A stretch of DNA of 64,000 bases, taken from Karalla daura (Eukaryota; Chordata; Actinopteri; Chaetodontiformes; Leiognathidae). Where the stretch lies: contig CM055188.1 of the NCBI GenBank assembly GCA_029224185.1, positions 33,102,305 through 33,166,304 of the forward strand, in the 5' to 3' direction. The notes beneath the pieces were generated by a model. The model ran no database searches. It saw nothing but the letters and a program-made list of their open reading frames with translations, and had not been told where the DNA came from. Both the position numbers and the translations under genes were made by a program. This document shows, piece by piece, positions 10,831 through 21,443 of the stretch (position 1 is its first letter; each line of letters begins with the position of its first letter).

Positions 10831-12019
10831 CTTGCTTTGCAATGACTGGGGCAAGTGAGAACCACCACAGACACCCACACAGAGAACCGAGATCTTGCTC
10901 TGACCTGGCAGTGCTAACCACCAGGTCAACTGTGTCTCCTGACAGGATTTTCAGTGATGTGATGTTTCTTTTTGTTTTTGCGAGGCAGGTTTTTGAAATT
11001 TCCTTTCGACTGTGCACAACTAATGTATGTCCTGGAATGACAATAGAGTGGCAGCTCTATTCTGTCGAGGTTAATTCTAAGGTCACGGTCTGATCCACTG
11101 TATTTTCTGGCACTGAACACTGAAATGATCCACTTTCAGTCTTCAGTATGTGAAGTAATCACAGACTTTTCCAAGGCTGGTAACTTTCCCGACAACCATA
11201 AAAACCCATTTAACATTTTTTTTTATCCGTCTGAGACTATGCAACCAATGAGTGGCAGGAGGAGAACTCGAAACACTCTGAGAAGTAGAACTACCTTTCT
11301 CTTGTAAGCGCATCCCCGTTGTGGCAAAACCTCTTAGTTTCACCGGTAGCGATGTTTGTTAAAAAGAAAAGAGAGAGTGTGAGGGTTGTGTACAGACGTC
11401 ACAGCCTATGTAAATTTTTAAACATTGCCAACAGAGCAGCACAAAGACATAAACATGCGATAAACGAGCTGAGGTTTTTTTCCTTTTTTTCCAGAAACAT
11501 ACACAGAGATGATTGGTTTTCAATGTAGTGTTGTGTGTGGTGATAATGTAGAGCGTCCCCAGCACACCCGGGTGGCGGTTTGAGTGGGTCGAACACGTCC
11601 CCAGTGAAATGTGTTTCACATTAGTCTTCCTGTGGAGACCGGCACTTTCTATACGGGTATGGATGGCAGCTAATGGATGTGAGAGCAGCTGAAACCTGAG
11701 GTGGAGTGGCTGCTGAGCAGTCTGGGCGTGGGGCTGCTCACGCTGTCACTGGCTGTTTGTATTGTGTGCCATAACATGGATGAATGAAACCTATCAAATT
11801 ACTGATGTTTGCAAATGTAATATCTGATTCATAAGCTGTCAACAATATAATCGCAATGTCAGCTGTACGTATTTAAAAAAACGAGGCAGATAAACACGAG
11901 GGCTGTGCACGGTTCAGGATTGAGCTACGAAGGATTCTTGAGTTTCAATTCCTGAACTTCAGCTGCAGCGAGGCTACAAGCGTGAAGCAGGATTTAAGAT
12001 TGAACTTGTGTCATGAAGA
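10831..12019. other. Intron 2 sequence, nothing recognised
   Basis: Unique-looking sequence. Several 60-90 codon frames on both strands lack domains, splice logic or codon bias. I see no gene. Confidence 0.5.
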
Positions 12020-12130
12020 GAGCGGCGGGCAGCCGCGGCCGGTGGTTCGATCAGTCACCATGTTGAAGTGTCTGTAGGCAAGATACTGAATCCAACCTGC
12101 TTCTGATTGGTACAAGTTTCATTTCTTAAT
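12020..12130 (+). repeat. SINE-like fragment with GGTTCGA box
   Basis: GGTGGTTCGATCAGTCACC followed by ATGTTGAAGTGTCTGTAGGCAAGATACTGAATCC matches the pattern of a tRNA-derived repeat seen widely in fishes (B-box-like GGTTCGA, then a 'GAAGTGTC..TGGGCAAGATACTGAA' body). It is degraded. Confidence 0.45.
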
Positions 12131-13508
12131 GGCCTGCAGGCCTTCGGCCTTCGGTTATACAAGTCCCTCTTCTGGCAAACACTTCATTGAGTCATGCTGA
12201 CATGAAAAGAGCTGAGCTATTCATCAAAGAATACTTAACTACAGTGGTGAATGCTATTTTTGTCACTGTTGGGAAAATTTAAATGTTCTTTCAGATAAAA
12301 TCCTTATTCAACAGTATGAGTACCCTCTGATAACGAGTGCAACATGATTCATCAAGTTCAGAACTAATACTGAGAGTACGAGTTAGTCCAGAGCTACTGA
12401 CACAACACGTACATGCAGACAATATTCACAGTCATCTACGACTGATGGATCAGAGGGACCAGTCCACTGCAGCTGACATGGTTCAGTCTGTTTAAGTAAA
12501 ATAATTTTTACTGAAAACTAGAAAAGTGTTACATAAGGTCCACTGACTCACTGACTGTTAAATGCAATGAAATTCAAAGAAATTCATGTCCATGTTATTG
12601 AAGCTGAGTGCTTCATTGTGTGATTTTTATGTGAGATGTGAGATGTGATATTTCTTGAAAGAAATGTTGGCATGTTTTCCTTTTACCAGTTAATAGAATA
12701 AAAGAACTTCACACTGTATGTTCAGTCAAAGTTCCCAGATCCAGCATATTTCCAGGTGACTGTTAGCACTGTCTCTTCAGTGTCACCTGTATCTGGGCTG
12801 GACTAGGTCTGTATTAGACGGTGTTTGCTGCCAGTTCATGAGGAGAGCTGGACTCGGTTTGAGTTTCACAGTTTCACAAATTATCTTGTATCATAACAAA
12901 TAAGAACAAATAAGACTCTATTAAAAGGGGGAATTGGGGATAATACCTCTATTTTGAAGCAAAATCTGATTCAGATTTTTTTTCAGTTTTGTCTGACAAT
13001 TCAGCGTAATTTGGGGGCGGAGCCAATTCAACCCTTCAATTCCAAATCATGAATTGTGAATTTTGCACAGCCCTGATAAATTGTAAATCCAACGATCAGA
13101 ACCCAAATTAAAAGTCTAGAGTTGCACTACATAAACCCTGTTTCCTAGGACATGGAATGAATCAGGAAAGTGGGACACATATCGAGAAGTATCACTGAAG
13201 AGACACATCTGACGGGAGCGTACTAGGAAATAAATACATTTGTGGTACATCACAGTTGGCTACAACATAATCTGAGCATTAGCTCACTCTACCATATGTC
13301 TCCCCATTGTATTAGTTTAATTACAGTCATTAGGGAAACAAAAACACCACATGCAGGTATACTGTTGTGTGAATACTTAATTTACTCCTTTAAGCTTCTT
13401 CTGGTGGCGGTGCAGAGGCAAAGTGGGAAAATAACAAACCGGAGGGGGGGAAATGGAGCCAAAGTAAAACAAAAACAAAAAAACTACTGTACTATGCAGT
13501 GTGCTTAC
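12131..13508. other. Intron 2 immediately downstream of exon 2
   Basis: In ptprg orientation this is the first 1.4 kb of intron 2. The minus strand starts with a good donor (gtaagcac at 13508-13501). No further exon or repeat is recognised. Confidence 0.6.
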
Positions 13509-13604
13509 CTGAATAGGACCAGTAGGGTTCAGTGGCTGCCCTCCGCCCCCTCAGGTCGCCATCAACCGGCAAGTACAGCTGTCCAGAGAGGTCGCCTGGC
13601 GAAA
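13509..13604 (-). CDS. ptprg: ptprg coding exon 2 (receptor PTP gamma)
   Basis: This exon encodes the segment after the signal peptide and leads into the carbonic-anhydrase-like ectodomain of a receptor tyrosine phosphatase at the cell surface. On the minus strand a pyrimidine-rich acceptor (tttctgctctcccacag) precedes 13604, and a consensus donor (gtaagc) follows 13509. The exon is 96 bp and phase 1 at both ends, so it joins exon 1 in frame (A+TT, Ile). It reads ISPGDLSGQLYLPVDG, then DLRGRRAATEPYWSYS, and a split Gly codon. The end closely matches the human PTPRG segment I remember as RRKASGDPYWAYSG. The carbonic-anhydrase core, FN3 repeat, membrane segment and phosphatase domains would lie left of the window. 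PTPRZ1, the closest relative, differs more here. A larger plus-strand frame over this region is a shadow. Confidence 0.85.
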
Positions 13605-15023
13605 CTGTGGGAGAGCAGAAACTGGGTGAGACTGAGCTCAGGTTCAGCTTCACTGACACATGAGGAAACAACATACAACCTCCCAAGATAAGAAGGTGCG
13701 GTTCCCACTCTACAGTCCACTGAAAATGTCACATACGCGTCATAAGACATCATAAAAGAAGACCCTGACTTGTCTTCCAATGACAGACACCTTCAACGTT
13801 TCTAGGAAGACAAGAGTTATATCTGATTTCACTGCTGACTCTACATATGTCTCCATGACTCCTGTGGAAACAGGAGTGTGTAAATATAAACCATCCATAT
13901 GTCCATATATCCAAATATAAACAATCCAATAAACCTTTGACTTGACAAGATCTCTTGAAATAAGACGTGGCATTCTTGGTTTAAGACCAGTGTGTAAAGT
14001 TAAATACTTAAAAGTTTAGAAGTTTAACACAAAAGTGAGGTTGGAACACGCCACGTGACAGGACGAGGGCTACCATGTAACCGGTTCCCTTCAGAGAAGA
14101 CGGCGCTGTATGTGTGGACAGAGATTTCTAAATCATATATCTCGATTCACAACACTAATAAAATAATGGAAACAAACTGTTTTGGTTGTCTGTCTTCCTT
14201 TCTGTGACGTCTTGCAGGATTAAGATTTTATACCATATGGGATGTCGTTACTTCAGACTTTACAAGAATTCACAAAACACTGGAAATACCTGCATTACCA
14301 ACTGTAGAAATATCAAAATACAGCTTATGTGCCTGCTCTTGGCCTCTTCATACACCTGCATTACCTTCTTTTGTCGCCCACAGTGATTTTTGTATCATAC
14401 TTTAGTTTCCGTGGTAGGATTTCTGCAGTGAGACAGCATAATGAAACAAAACCCCAAGGTTTTTTAACCGTGCTGCTCTGTGACGGCCCTGATCATTTGT
14501 TTCTCCAAGGCTCTTTGACTATCCTTCTCTGTGGCCTGGCCAGCTCGAGCGTTGTTTAAGTTCTTCCTTTTGTCTTTGCATCTTACACAACGTGGCTTTT
14601 TACGAACACACCTGGCTCAACGCATTCAGCTGTTGTGTCCGATATAAAACTGCCTGCAGCTGAGCTTGCTCCGGCCTGAACTACCGGCCATAACAAATGT
14701 GACACTCGTCCATTTCAAGGCTCCAGGTCTGTTGGTTTTTTGACGGTTTAGTGAATAATGACAGTTCAAGGGTGATAAACTCAAGAGACATTGGGAATAC
14801 ACATCTCAAGGAGGCTTGTGAGGCTCGTGTGTGGCTGATGACTGTTTTTAACGCCTGTTAAAAACTCTGTAGACTGTAGTTGTGTAGACTGTTGTTGTGT
14901 TTTCTCTGTAGACTGTAGTTGTGTTTTCAAAAGAAAAGTTTTGACCAAGTACTTGCAGATGTTTCCATTAAAGAATGTATTGCACGTGTCACAACTCTCG
15001 TCAAGGCGCGTCCAAAGAGACGG
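13605..15023. other. Intron 1 sequence with one outlying tandem-unit relic
   Basis: Mostly unique. At 14386-14440 the words GTATCATACTTTAGTTTCCGTGG and GGATTTCTGCAG match the unit of the 17.7-19.3 kb array (for example 18329-18365), so this is a detached copy. Around 14870-14930, GACTGTAGTTGTGT words repeat three times. Confidence 0.5.
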
Positions 15024-15087
15024 CACTTTGAGGAAGGTCGACGTCCAAAGAATTTAGCATTTCCATTGTAATGTTTGATCTTTCAAC
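15024..15087 (+). repeat. Short dispersed repeat, copy 2
   Basis: Same word order as 5213-5275 (CACTTTGAGGAAGGT.GA.GTC, then GCATTTCCAT). Same orientation, moderately diverged. Confidence 0.5.
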
Positions 15088-16231
15088 TTTATTTAGAAAA
15101 GGTACAAAGGTGTAGTATCCTTGGTCCACATCGCCTACTCCATGTCAGAGGGCACTACAAGTCATTTGGTTCTTGCCAAGATGAAAAACACTTTGTGGTG
15201 TTTCTGTATTTCAGAGGTTTTTCAGATCTAGTTTTTTTTAATGACATGTAGGTTTCCTTTCTCTCTAGGTGCCGTCTTGCTCTGCTCTTCACCAGAGTGA
15301 GTTATGCTGCATTTTCTCTCCTGGCAGGATTTTTACAGGAACTCGAAACTAAGAAATAAAACCTGACACCAAGAACGTGTTTTGTTTCCATGTTTGTTTT
15401 CCGTTACTGAGGTTGATTTGAGACTCTAAAATGCCCCCTAGAAGTGAACAAAGAGAGACTGAATGAATGTTGTGATGAACTGGAGACCCGTCCAGCATGT
15501 GTTCATTGCAAACAACACAAATATGAATTTTGAGGGTGGATTACGGTGAAAAGAGAGAGAGAGAAAAAGATTGTATTTCCCCCCCCCCCCCCCCCCCCCC
15601 GATAGCTCCTTCACACCCCCCCACCCAGACCCACAGACATCCATCGCCACGGCAACCACTGGGCAACGAAGCTCTGGTCCAAGCCACTTTATTTGCCTCC
15701 TGGTGTCCATGCCAGGGCTGTGTACAAACACTGTATTTATTTTCAGGACACACACAGTGTGGACACTCGCTGAATCTGATACGAAAAAAAAAAAATTTGT
15801 TTAAAGAAAAAAGGAAAATCTGGATGGGAGCAGGATTGCTGACTGTAAGATTACATCTGAAGTCTTACCCAGCTCTCGCTCTCTCCCTCGTTCTCTGCTT
15901 GGGTTTAATAGAAACATCAAGTCAAATTGACTCAAATCTTCTCCAGAATTGCAGCTTTGAAAACTCCCAGAGGTGACAGAAACAAAGCATATAAAACTTT
16001 TTGTTTTTGTTTTTGTTTTTGTCCGGAGCCACTGATTCTTATAACTTCCATTTCCCTGAATCAATGTGGAAAACAAGCATTAGCAAGAGCAGAGGCAATG
16101 TGTCTCTAAAAAATAATAAATAAATAAATAAATAAATAAATAAAGAGTCCCTCGGCTTTCAGCCCAGGTGCCATCATTTGCCACAGCGGTTTTAATGGGT
16201 GGTAATGATCATCACCATCAGGGATCTTTCT
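15088..16231. other. Intron 1 sequence with small simple repeats
   Basis: Contains a C22 tract (15579-15600), (GTTTTT)n near 16000-16020 and (AAAT)n at 16112-16144. The poly-P/poly-G frames around 15.5 kb come from the C tract. No gene recognised. Confidence 0.6.
15579..15600. repeat. C22 homopolymer
   Basis: Twenty-two consecutive C directly after a (GA)n stretch and TTGTATTT. Confidence 0.95.
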
Positions 16232-16277
<46 letters not shown>

Positions 16278-16300
16278 ACACACACAAACACACACACACA
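16232..16300. repeat. (CA)n microsatellite, interrupted
   Basis: About 34 dinucleotide units with TA and AA interruptions near 16272 and 16287. The 16301-17049 stretch that follows is unique-looking and shows no gene. Confidence 0.95.
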
Positions 16301-17049
16301 GGGAGCTGCTGCTTTGCCCCTGTTCTCCGATTGTTGCTCTCTTACAGCTACGATCAATCACATCTGTTCAATCAACAGCTGAGATAGAGAGAGAGGAAAA
16401 AGAACCGAGCAGACAAAATGTCTGTATTATCTGGTTGGATACAGTCATTGCTGCAGCAGCTTTTTCCTGCTAAGCTCCCGATGTGAAAACTTAATTTACG
16501 TAAAGAACACAGGCGGCCTTTTGTTACCGGGGATGTGTAGACAATCACTCCCATGTCTTCTAGGCACAAATGTCTCTTTAGCTTCTTGAGGCGAATTGCC
16601 CGAAAGAAATCAAACATTGTCAACAGAATTAAAGTGAACGCTGGAGGCACAAATTGTCCTTAAGCACATACTCTCTCTCTCTCTGCAGAGCGCGAGTCAT
16701 CCCAGACATACAATAATCAAACTCATTGGGGGGGAAATATGCCCTTGCAACGGATGCAACCGCCTGTCTCTGCAGAGGAGAAATTGCAGAGCTGAGGCCA
16801 TTGTCAATCAGGAGCAAGGAGCAAAACAGAATATTTTTTCTTTTTTTTTCATATTGCTAAAAGCAGTCCAAAAAAATGCTCTGTGGCATTCAAAACCTAG
16901 AGATGTATTGGCCAATATTGGTTTCCTGTTGCTACAAGGATGCAAACAATTGGGCACGCGCATTGTTTCAGTGTAAAAAGGGAACAGCAGGAAAAACTAA
17001 AACAAAAGCAGAGATGGCAATCTGGAGCTGGATCCGAAACAAGGCAGAC

Positions 17050-17412
17050 TGCATGGTCCCTGCATGGTTCCTGCATGGTTCCTGCATGGTCCCTGCATGG
17101 TCCCTGCATGGTCCCTGCATGGTCCCTGCATGGTCCCTGCATGGTTCCTGCATGGTTCCTGCATGGTTCCTGCATGGTTCCTGCATGGTCCCTGCATGGT
17201 CCCTGCATGGTTCCTGCATGGTCCCTGCATGGTTCCTGCATGGTCCCTGCATGGTCCCTGCATGGTTCCTGCATGGTCCCTGCATGGTTCCTGCATGGTC
17301 CCTGCATGGTTCCTGCATGGTTCCTGCATGGTCCCTGCATGGTTCCTGCATGGTTCCTGCATGGTCCCTGCATGGTTCCTGCATGGTCCCTGCATGGTTC
17401 CTGCATGGTTCC
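17050..17412. repeat. 11-bp minisatellite, exactly 33 copies
   Basis: The unit is TGCATGGTYCC. All 33 units are 11 bp, and the only variable base is unit position 9 (C in 16 units, T in 17). From the left the run lengths are C1 T2 C5 T4 C2 T1 C1 T1 C2 T1 C1 T1 C1 T2 C1 T2 C1 T1 C1 T2. The unit lacks stop codons in most frames, so it produces spurious 134-205-codon frames on both strands (MVPAWFLHGSC-type repeats and their antisense). I do not regard these as genes. Confidence 0.98.
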
Positions 17413-17699
17413 ACGCTGCACCACGCTGGACTGTGGGGGTCAAACACGTCTACATCACTGTTTTCTGAGGAAGAGGACTCACTCAACTCCTGATGAATGC
17501 TGAGGGCTTTTTATTTTTTTGAGCACAGACAAAATCAGATGAAATTGACTTAAATCAGATGTTTTGTCCTCACACTTTCAATGCTGCGTCACATTTGTGC
17601 CAGTAAGTGATATTTATCAAGAAAATGACAAATAAGTCTTAGCTTAAATGTTGTATTAAAATGATTATTTACATCTTGAGCACGTTTTTACAGTTTACG
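17413..17699. other. Flank between minisatellite and divergent array
   Basis: Begins with GCACCACGCTGG-type words, then becomes AT-rich. No gene or clear repeat. Confidence 0.5.
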
Positions 17700-19330
17700 G
17701 TCATCATTGACCTGACGGCACAGCTCAATTCTGATATTTTAGTCCATTTAATTTTTAATAACCAAATAATATTCCATGTTGGCACCAGTACAAGAGATTG
17801 AAAAAATTATATATAATTATCAGTATTTTTTTAAGTCCATTGGTTTTAATGCCACAGCACAGTTTCCTCTCTTTAACTCAAAACAAAAGCACAGTTGCAC
17901 ATATTGTGACAGTTCTGTATAATGCATGTTAACATTTCTAGATCAAAATGCTAACATATAATCTGCACATTATTATTGGCATCTGGAGCCTGTTTTTAAG
18001 GCCAGTGCACCTTAATCTCGTCTGTTTTACTGACTTGTGGATTATAGAACTGTTGCCTCGTCCAGATTAACAACAATTAATACAATGTTCACCATTATCT
18101 TGTGGAAAACAATAAAACTCTGACCTACTGTTAAATTCTTTCATTTTTACCATAATAAACCAGATAATATCACATGTTGGCTCCAGCATAACACTGTAAT
18201 AGAGGAAAACTATCTGTAAATATTATTTACCTGTTTTTAATGCTGGTGCAGATGTTATTGAGTTCTAGAATAGAATATGAATAGAATATATTTTATTTGT
18301 CTGTCAATAGGAACATTTCCAATTTGTGCATCATACTTCAGTTTCTTTGGCCAGGTTTTTGCAGGGACAACAATTGTTGGGAATACAATGGTCACATTTT
18401 TCTATGTCACCATTTTCTGGTGAAGAAAATCTGAGAATACAGTTGAATTCTGTTATTTTAGCCGAGCAAAACCAAATAATATCAAATGTTGGCACCAACA
18501 TGACACTTAAATGAAGGCAATTATTCTCTAGAAATGCTGTTAAATGGTTACATCATTTACATCTGGAGTCTGTTGTAGACTGCGTACCCTCTTCAAATCA
18601 AGACCAATTCATTGTCACACCTACATCTCCACTTCTTTTGCTCCAATCTGAGTTCTGTATCATACTTTTGTTGCCTTGGCCAGATTTTTGCACACAATGA
18701 TTGTTGGTCATACAATGGTCACATATTTCTATGTCATCATATTCTAAAGGAAAAATCCCAGACGCTTTTGAGTTTTGCCATCCCAGCTGAGAAAAACCAA
18801 ATAATAGCACATGCTGGCTCCAGTATTAGAGAATCTAAAGAGAAAATGACTAATTATTCTCATTAAATGTTGCTAAAGGAAAAGAAAGCGAGCATGTATC
18901 GAGGGATTCTGTTACTTACAATGTGATGCCAGTATTTAGAGCATGTCCCGTCTAGTGTGTGAACAAGCCATTTTGTTACATCTGTATATTGACCGAGTTC
19001 CCTATTATACCCCACTTTCTGTGGAACAGTTACTGCATGAACACAACATGTTTCACTTTTGTTGATCATATAAAAGTCAAACATTTCTGCTCTGATTTTC
19101 TTCGGACCGAAAAACCTGGGCAGTGTTTTCATAAGAAGTGGCCGTGTAAATAAAAAGATGTGCTCGATAACTTTCACAAAATGGAGACAGAGTATGCTCC
19201 TTGTTAAAAAATATTGATGTTCTCAGAAGATTAAGCTTTGAAAAGAAACAGAAATCAATCAACATGGAACATGGTGGCACTAACGTGAGAGGTTTGTGAA
19301 GAACATTACTCATAATTATCTACAGATTAA
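17700..19330 (+). repeat. Old tandem array, unit about 315 bp (about 4-5 units)
   Basis: The anchor AAACCAAATAATAxCACATGTTGGCxCCAG recurs at about 17760, 18158, 18469 and 18786. A weak fifth copy (CATGGAACATGGTGGCACTAA) lies at about 19265. Units 3 and 4 also share TATCATACTT..GTT.CTTTGGCCAG.TTTTTGCA, ACAATGGTCACAT.TTTCTATGTCA and AATTATTCTC. Spacings are about 398, 311, 317 and 480 bp. The units have diverged substantially but stay collinear. No conserved reading frame runs through them. A related single fragment lies at 14386-14440. Confidence 0.75.
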
Positions 19331-19855
19331 TTTAACTGACATTCCAAAACGTATATCACGTTTTGAAAGACTTGGAAGAAGGTGTTCACCTATTTTATTA
19401 CGTTGATCCATACAACATTTCTGCCCTCACATATGTCGATATATAGAAAAATGCAAAATCGCATTCTATGAATAAATCCCTTTCACTCTGAAACAATGAA
19501 ACAACAACCTAGTGACGTTAGGAAGAGAGACAGACGCTGCAACCAGAAGTATCCAAACAAAAAAAGCAACAAAAAAAAATCAATTTCAGATTCAGTTTCT
19601 TTTTTGGTTTAAATGGATGTGCCCACAAGATGAAGTTACATAAAATCCCCCCATTGTGCTTCATCGTCTCATTTGCAGTGAATATGCACAGCGGTAACCA
19701 TGGCAACCAGTGTATATAATCACTCAGCAGCCACATGAGGGTTCAGGGAAGTTGGAGAGAAGAGGAAAAAAACAAAAAAAAATAAGCGTAACCTGCCGGA
19801 GTCACTGAGGTCTAAAGCACCTTTTAGAGAACGAGTTGTACCAGCATGAAAAAGA

Positions 19856-19890
<35 letters not shown>

Positions 19891-20634
19891 CAGCCACGGA
19901 CAAGCTCTTGCTAATAGTTGCATCATTACTGAGGATTAATTAAACTAAGCACTACATCAAGCCAAGTCCTCCCTGCACTTAAAAGTCTCCAGTATGGTGT
20001 GAGCCACTTGAACACACAGTGTTTTTTGTTTTTTTGTTTTTTTGCTGTGAGGGAGGTCACACTGATAAATAGATGCTTTGTTATCATCGCATGTATGGGA
20101 CAAAAAGCAGGGTAGGGTAAGGAGGTGGTAGGGAGGTGAGCGGGTGAGGAGGGCGGGGGCGTCTGTGGCTGCCATATTCAGAGGCAGGTTGTGAAACAGG
20201 AGGGCTACAGCGTCTTTGATCAGAGAGCACAGGAGACAGCACCATGTCAACAGTTTACACTCATCCATGTCAGCCGTCCCCTGTGGGCGAAAGGATTAAA
20301 GCCACAGCATCTCTGATGGAGCAGAGCAGACAACACAGTCTGTGCCGGGGCCCCGAGGAAGACGAGGAGGAAGAGGAGGAAGAGGCGGAGGAGGAGGAGG
20401 AGGAGGAGGAGGAGGATGGAGACTACAGGGGGTATAAAAACAGCGTGAATCGTAATTATGCACGAGAATGAGTGGTTCGGATTAAATGTACTATGTGCCG
20501 AGGGTTCGACCTGGACCAGGGAGTTTTCATTTACGTTTCAGCGCCTGGATAACGTGAAGCGAGGGCAGCCTCATCACGTCCCAGTCACACTTTGATCTGG
20601 TTATACTGGTTACTGGATTACTGGATAACACTTT
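19331..20634. other. Intron 1 sequence with CA and GGA repeats
   Basis: Contains (AC)n at 19857-19889, and a (GAG/GGA)n run at 20355-20417 that gives an acidic poly-Glu frame (20244-20471) which I reject as a gene. The rest looks unique. Confidence 0.5.
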
Positions 20635-20698
20635 TACACACACTCACACTCACACTCACACACACACACACACACAGATATAGATAGATAGAGGGAGG
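20635..20698. repeat. CACT/CA, GATA and GGGA microsatellites
   Basis: ACACTCACACTCAC-type repeat, (CA)n, then TAGATAGATA and GAGGGAGGGA, directly adjacent. Confidence 0.9.
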
Positions 20699-21360
20699 GA
20701 AGGGTGCATGTATGAAGGCCATAACTGCCATAACATCTATACTAGATTATGTAAACAGCTGAAATATATATCTTTTTTATGCATAAAACATCTTAAATAT
20801 CTATCAATCTACAGTATTTCTCTCTCAGCCTCTCTTTATATATTGATAAATGTGTGTGTATATATGTATAAGTATATTAAAGCAGCACATCTGTATTGAC
20901 ATCTGCATTAGATAAGGTCAACGACTCAAGTCTAATAAGGAAACCAGACTAATATTCATTGACATTTCACAAGGATTTCCAGCGTTACTCTAGACTGGAG
21001 GGATGAAAAAGAAATCAGGACACGTGCAATAAAAACAGTAATAAAAACACGTGAAAGCACACTAAATGCTCTCACTTCAAGACATTCAGCCAAAAACTAA
21101 TGATAGATGACTGCACATCTTAAAATTAAGTGCTTCGTTTTGCAAAAATTAGATAAAAAGAAGTAGCTGCAGTTTTTATCCATTCAATTCAAACGGTGTT
21201 AATTTTTCCCCACATTCAACTGGGAATTGGAGATAATGAGCACTTTCATTACACCTGTACTGGAGTCCTGGTGGACCGGTGGTATTTGGCTTGCACATCG
21301 GTTATTTTCTGCAACCTCACTCCTGATTTCAGCGTGCAGCGTTTCTAAGGCGCGGCGGCT
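20699..21360. other. Intron 1 sequence, nothing recognised
   Basis: AT-rich. On the minus strand it would be the 3' untranslated part of the candidate exon at 21361-21443 if that exon is real. I see no canonical AATAAA on the minus strand here. Confidence 0.4.
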
Positions 21361-21443
21361 CTAAATGCGGAGCTTCAGGGCGGCCTTTAGCTTGGCGCCA
21401 CTGCCACCACCGCTGCTCAGCTCTACCACTTGAGCTGCTTTGT
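21361..21443 (-). CDS. Candidate alternative terminal exon in ptprg intron 1
   Basis: On the minus strand a pyrimidine-rich tract (cttcttttcttttgccttttcaatgcag, within 21444-21475) precedes an open stretch. It ends in TAG at 21363-21361 and reads, after a split first codon, KAAQVVELSSGGGSG, then AKLKAALKLRI and stop. Codons are GC-rich at the third position, unlike the AT-rich surroundings. The acceptor is phase 1, which matches the exon 1 donor. Joining would give a short product of about 55 residues with the ptprg signal peptide and a basic tail. I recognise no family in this tail. It may equally be the last exon of another nested gene, or chance. No poly(A) signal was found. Confidence 0.3.

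Noticed and set aside
13242..13691. 149-codon plus-strand frame over 13.2-13.7 kb
   Set aside because: It is antisense to ptprg exon 2, which has correct splice sites and clear family match.
13860..13877. CTCCTGT-ggaa-ACAGGAG hairpin
   Set aside because: Seven-base arms are expected by chance in a window this size.
16876..17503. Frames of 134-205 codons with MVPAWFLHGSC-like repeats on the plus strand and NHAGTMQEPCR-like repeats on the minus strand
   Set aside because: The 11-bp unit has no stop in most frames, so several strands and frames stay open at once; this is an effect of the minisatellite.
20244..20471. Acidic frame ending in a long Glu run
   Set aside because: The Glu run is a (GAG/GGA)n microsatellite; nothing supports coding outside it.
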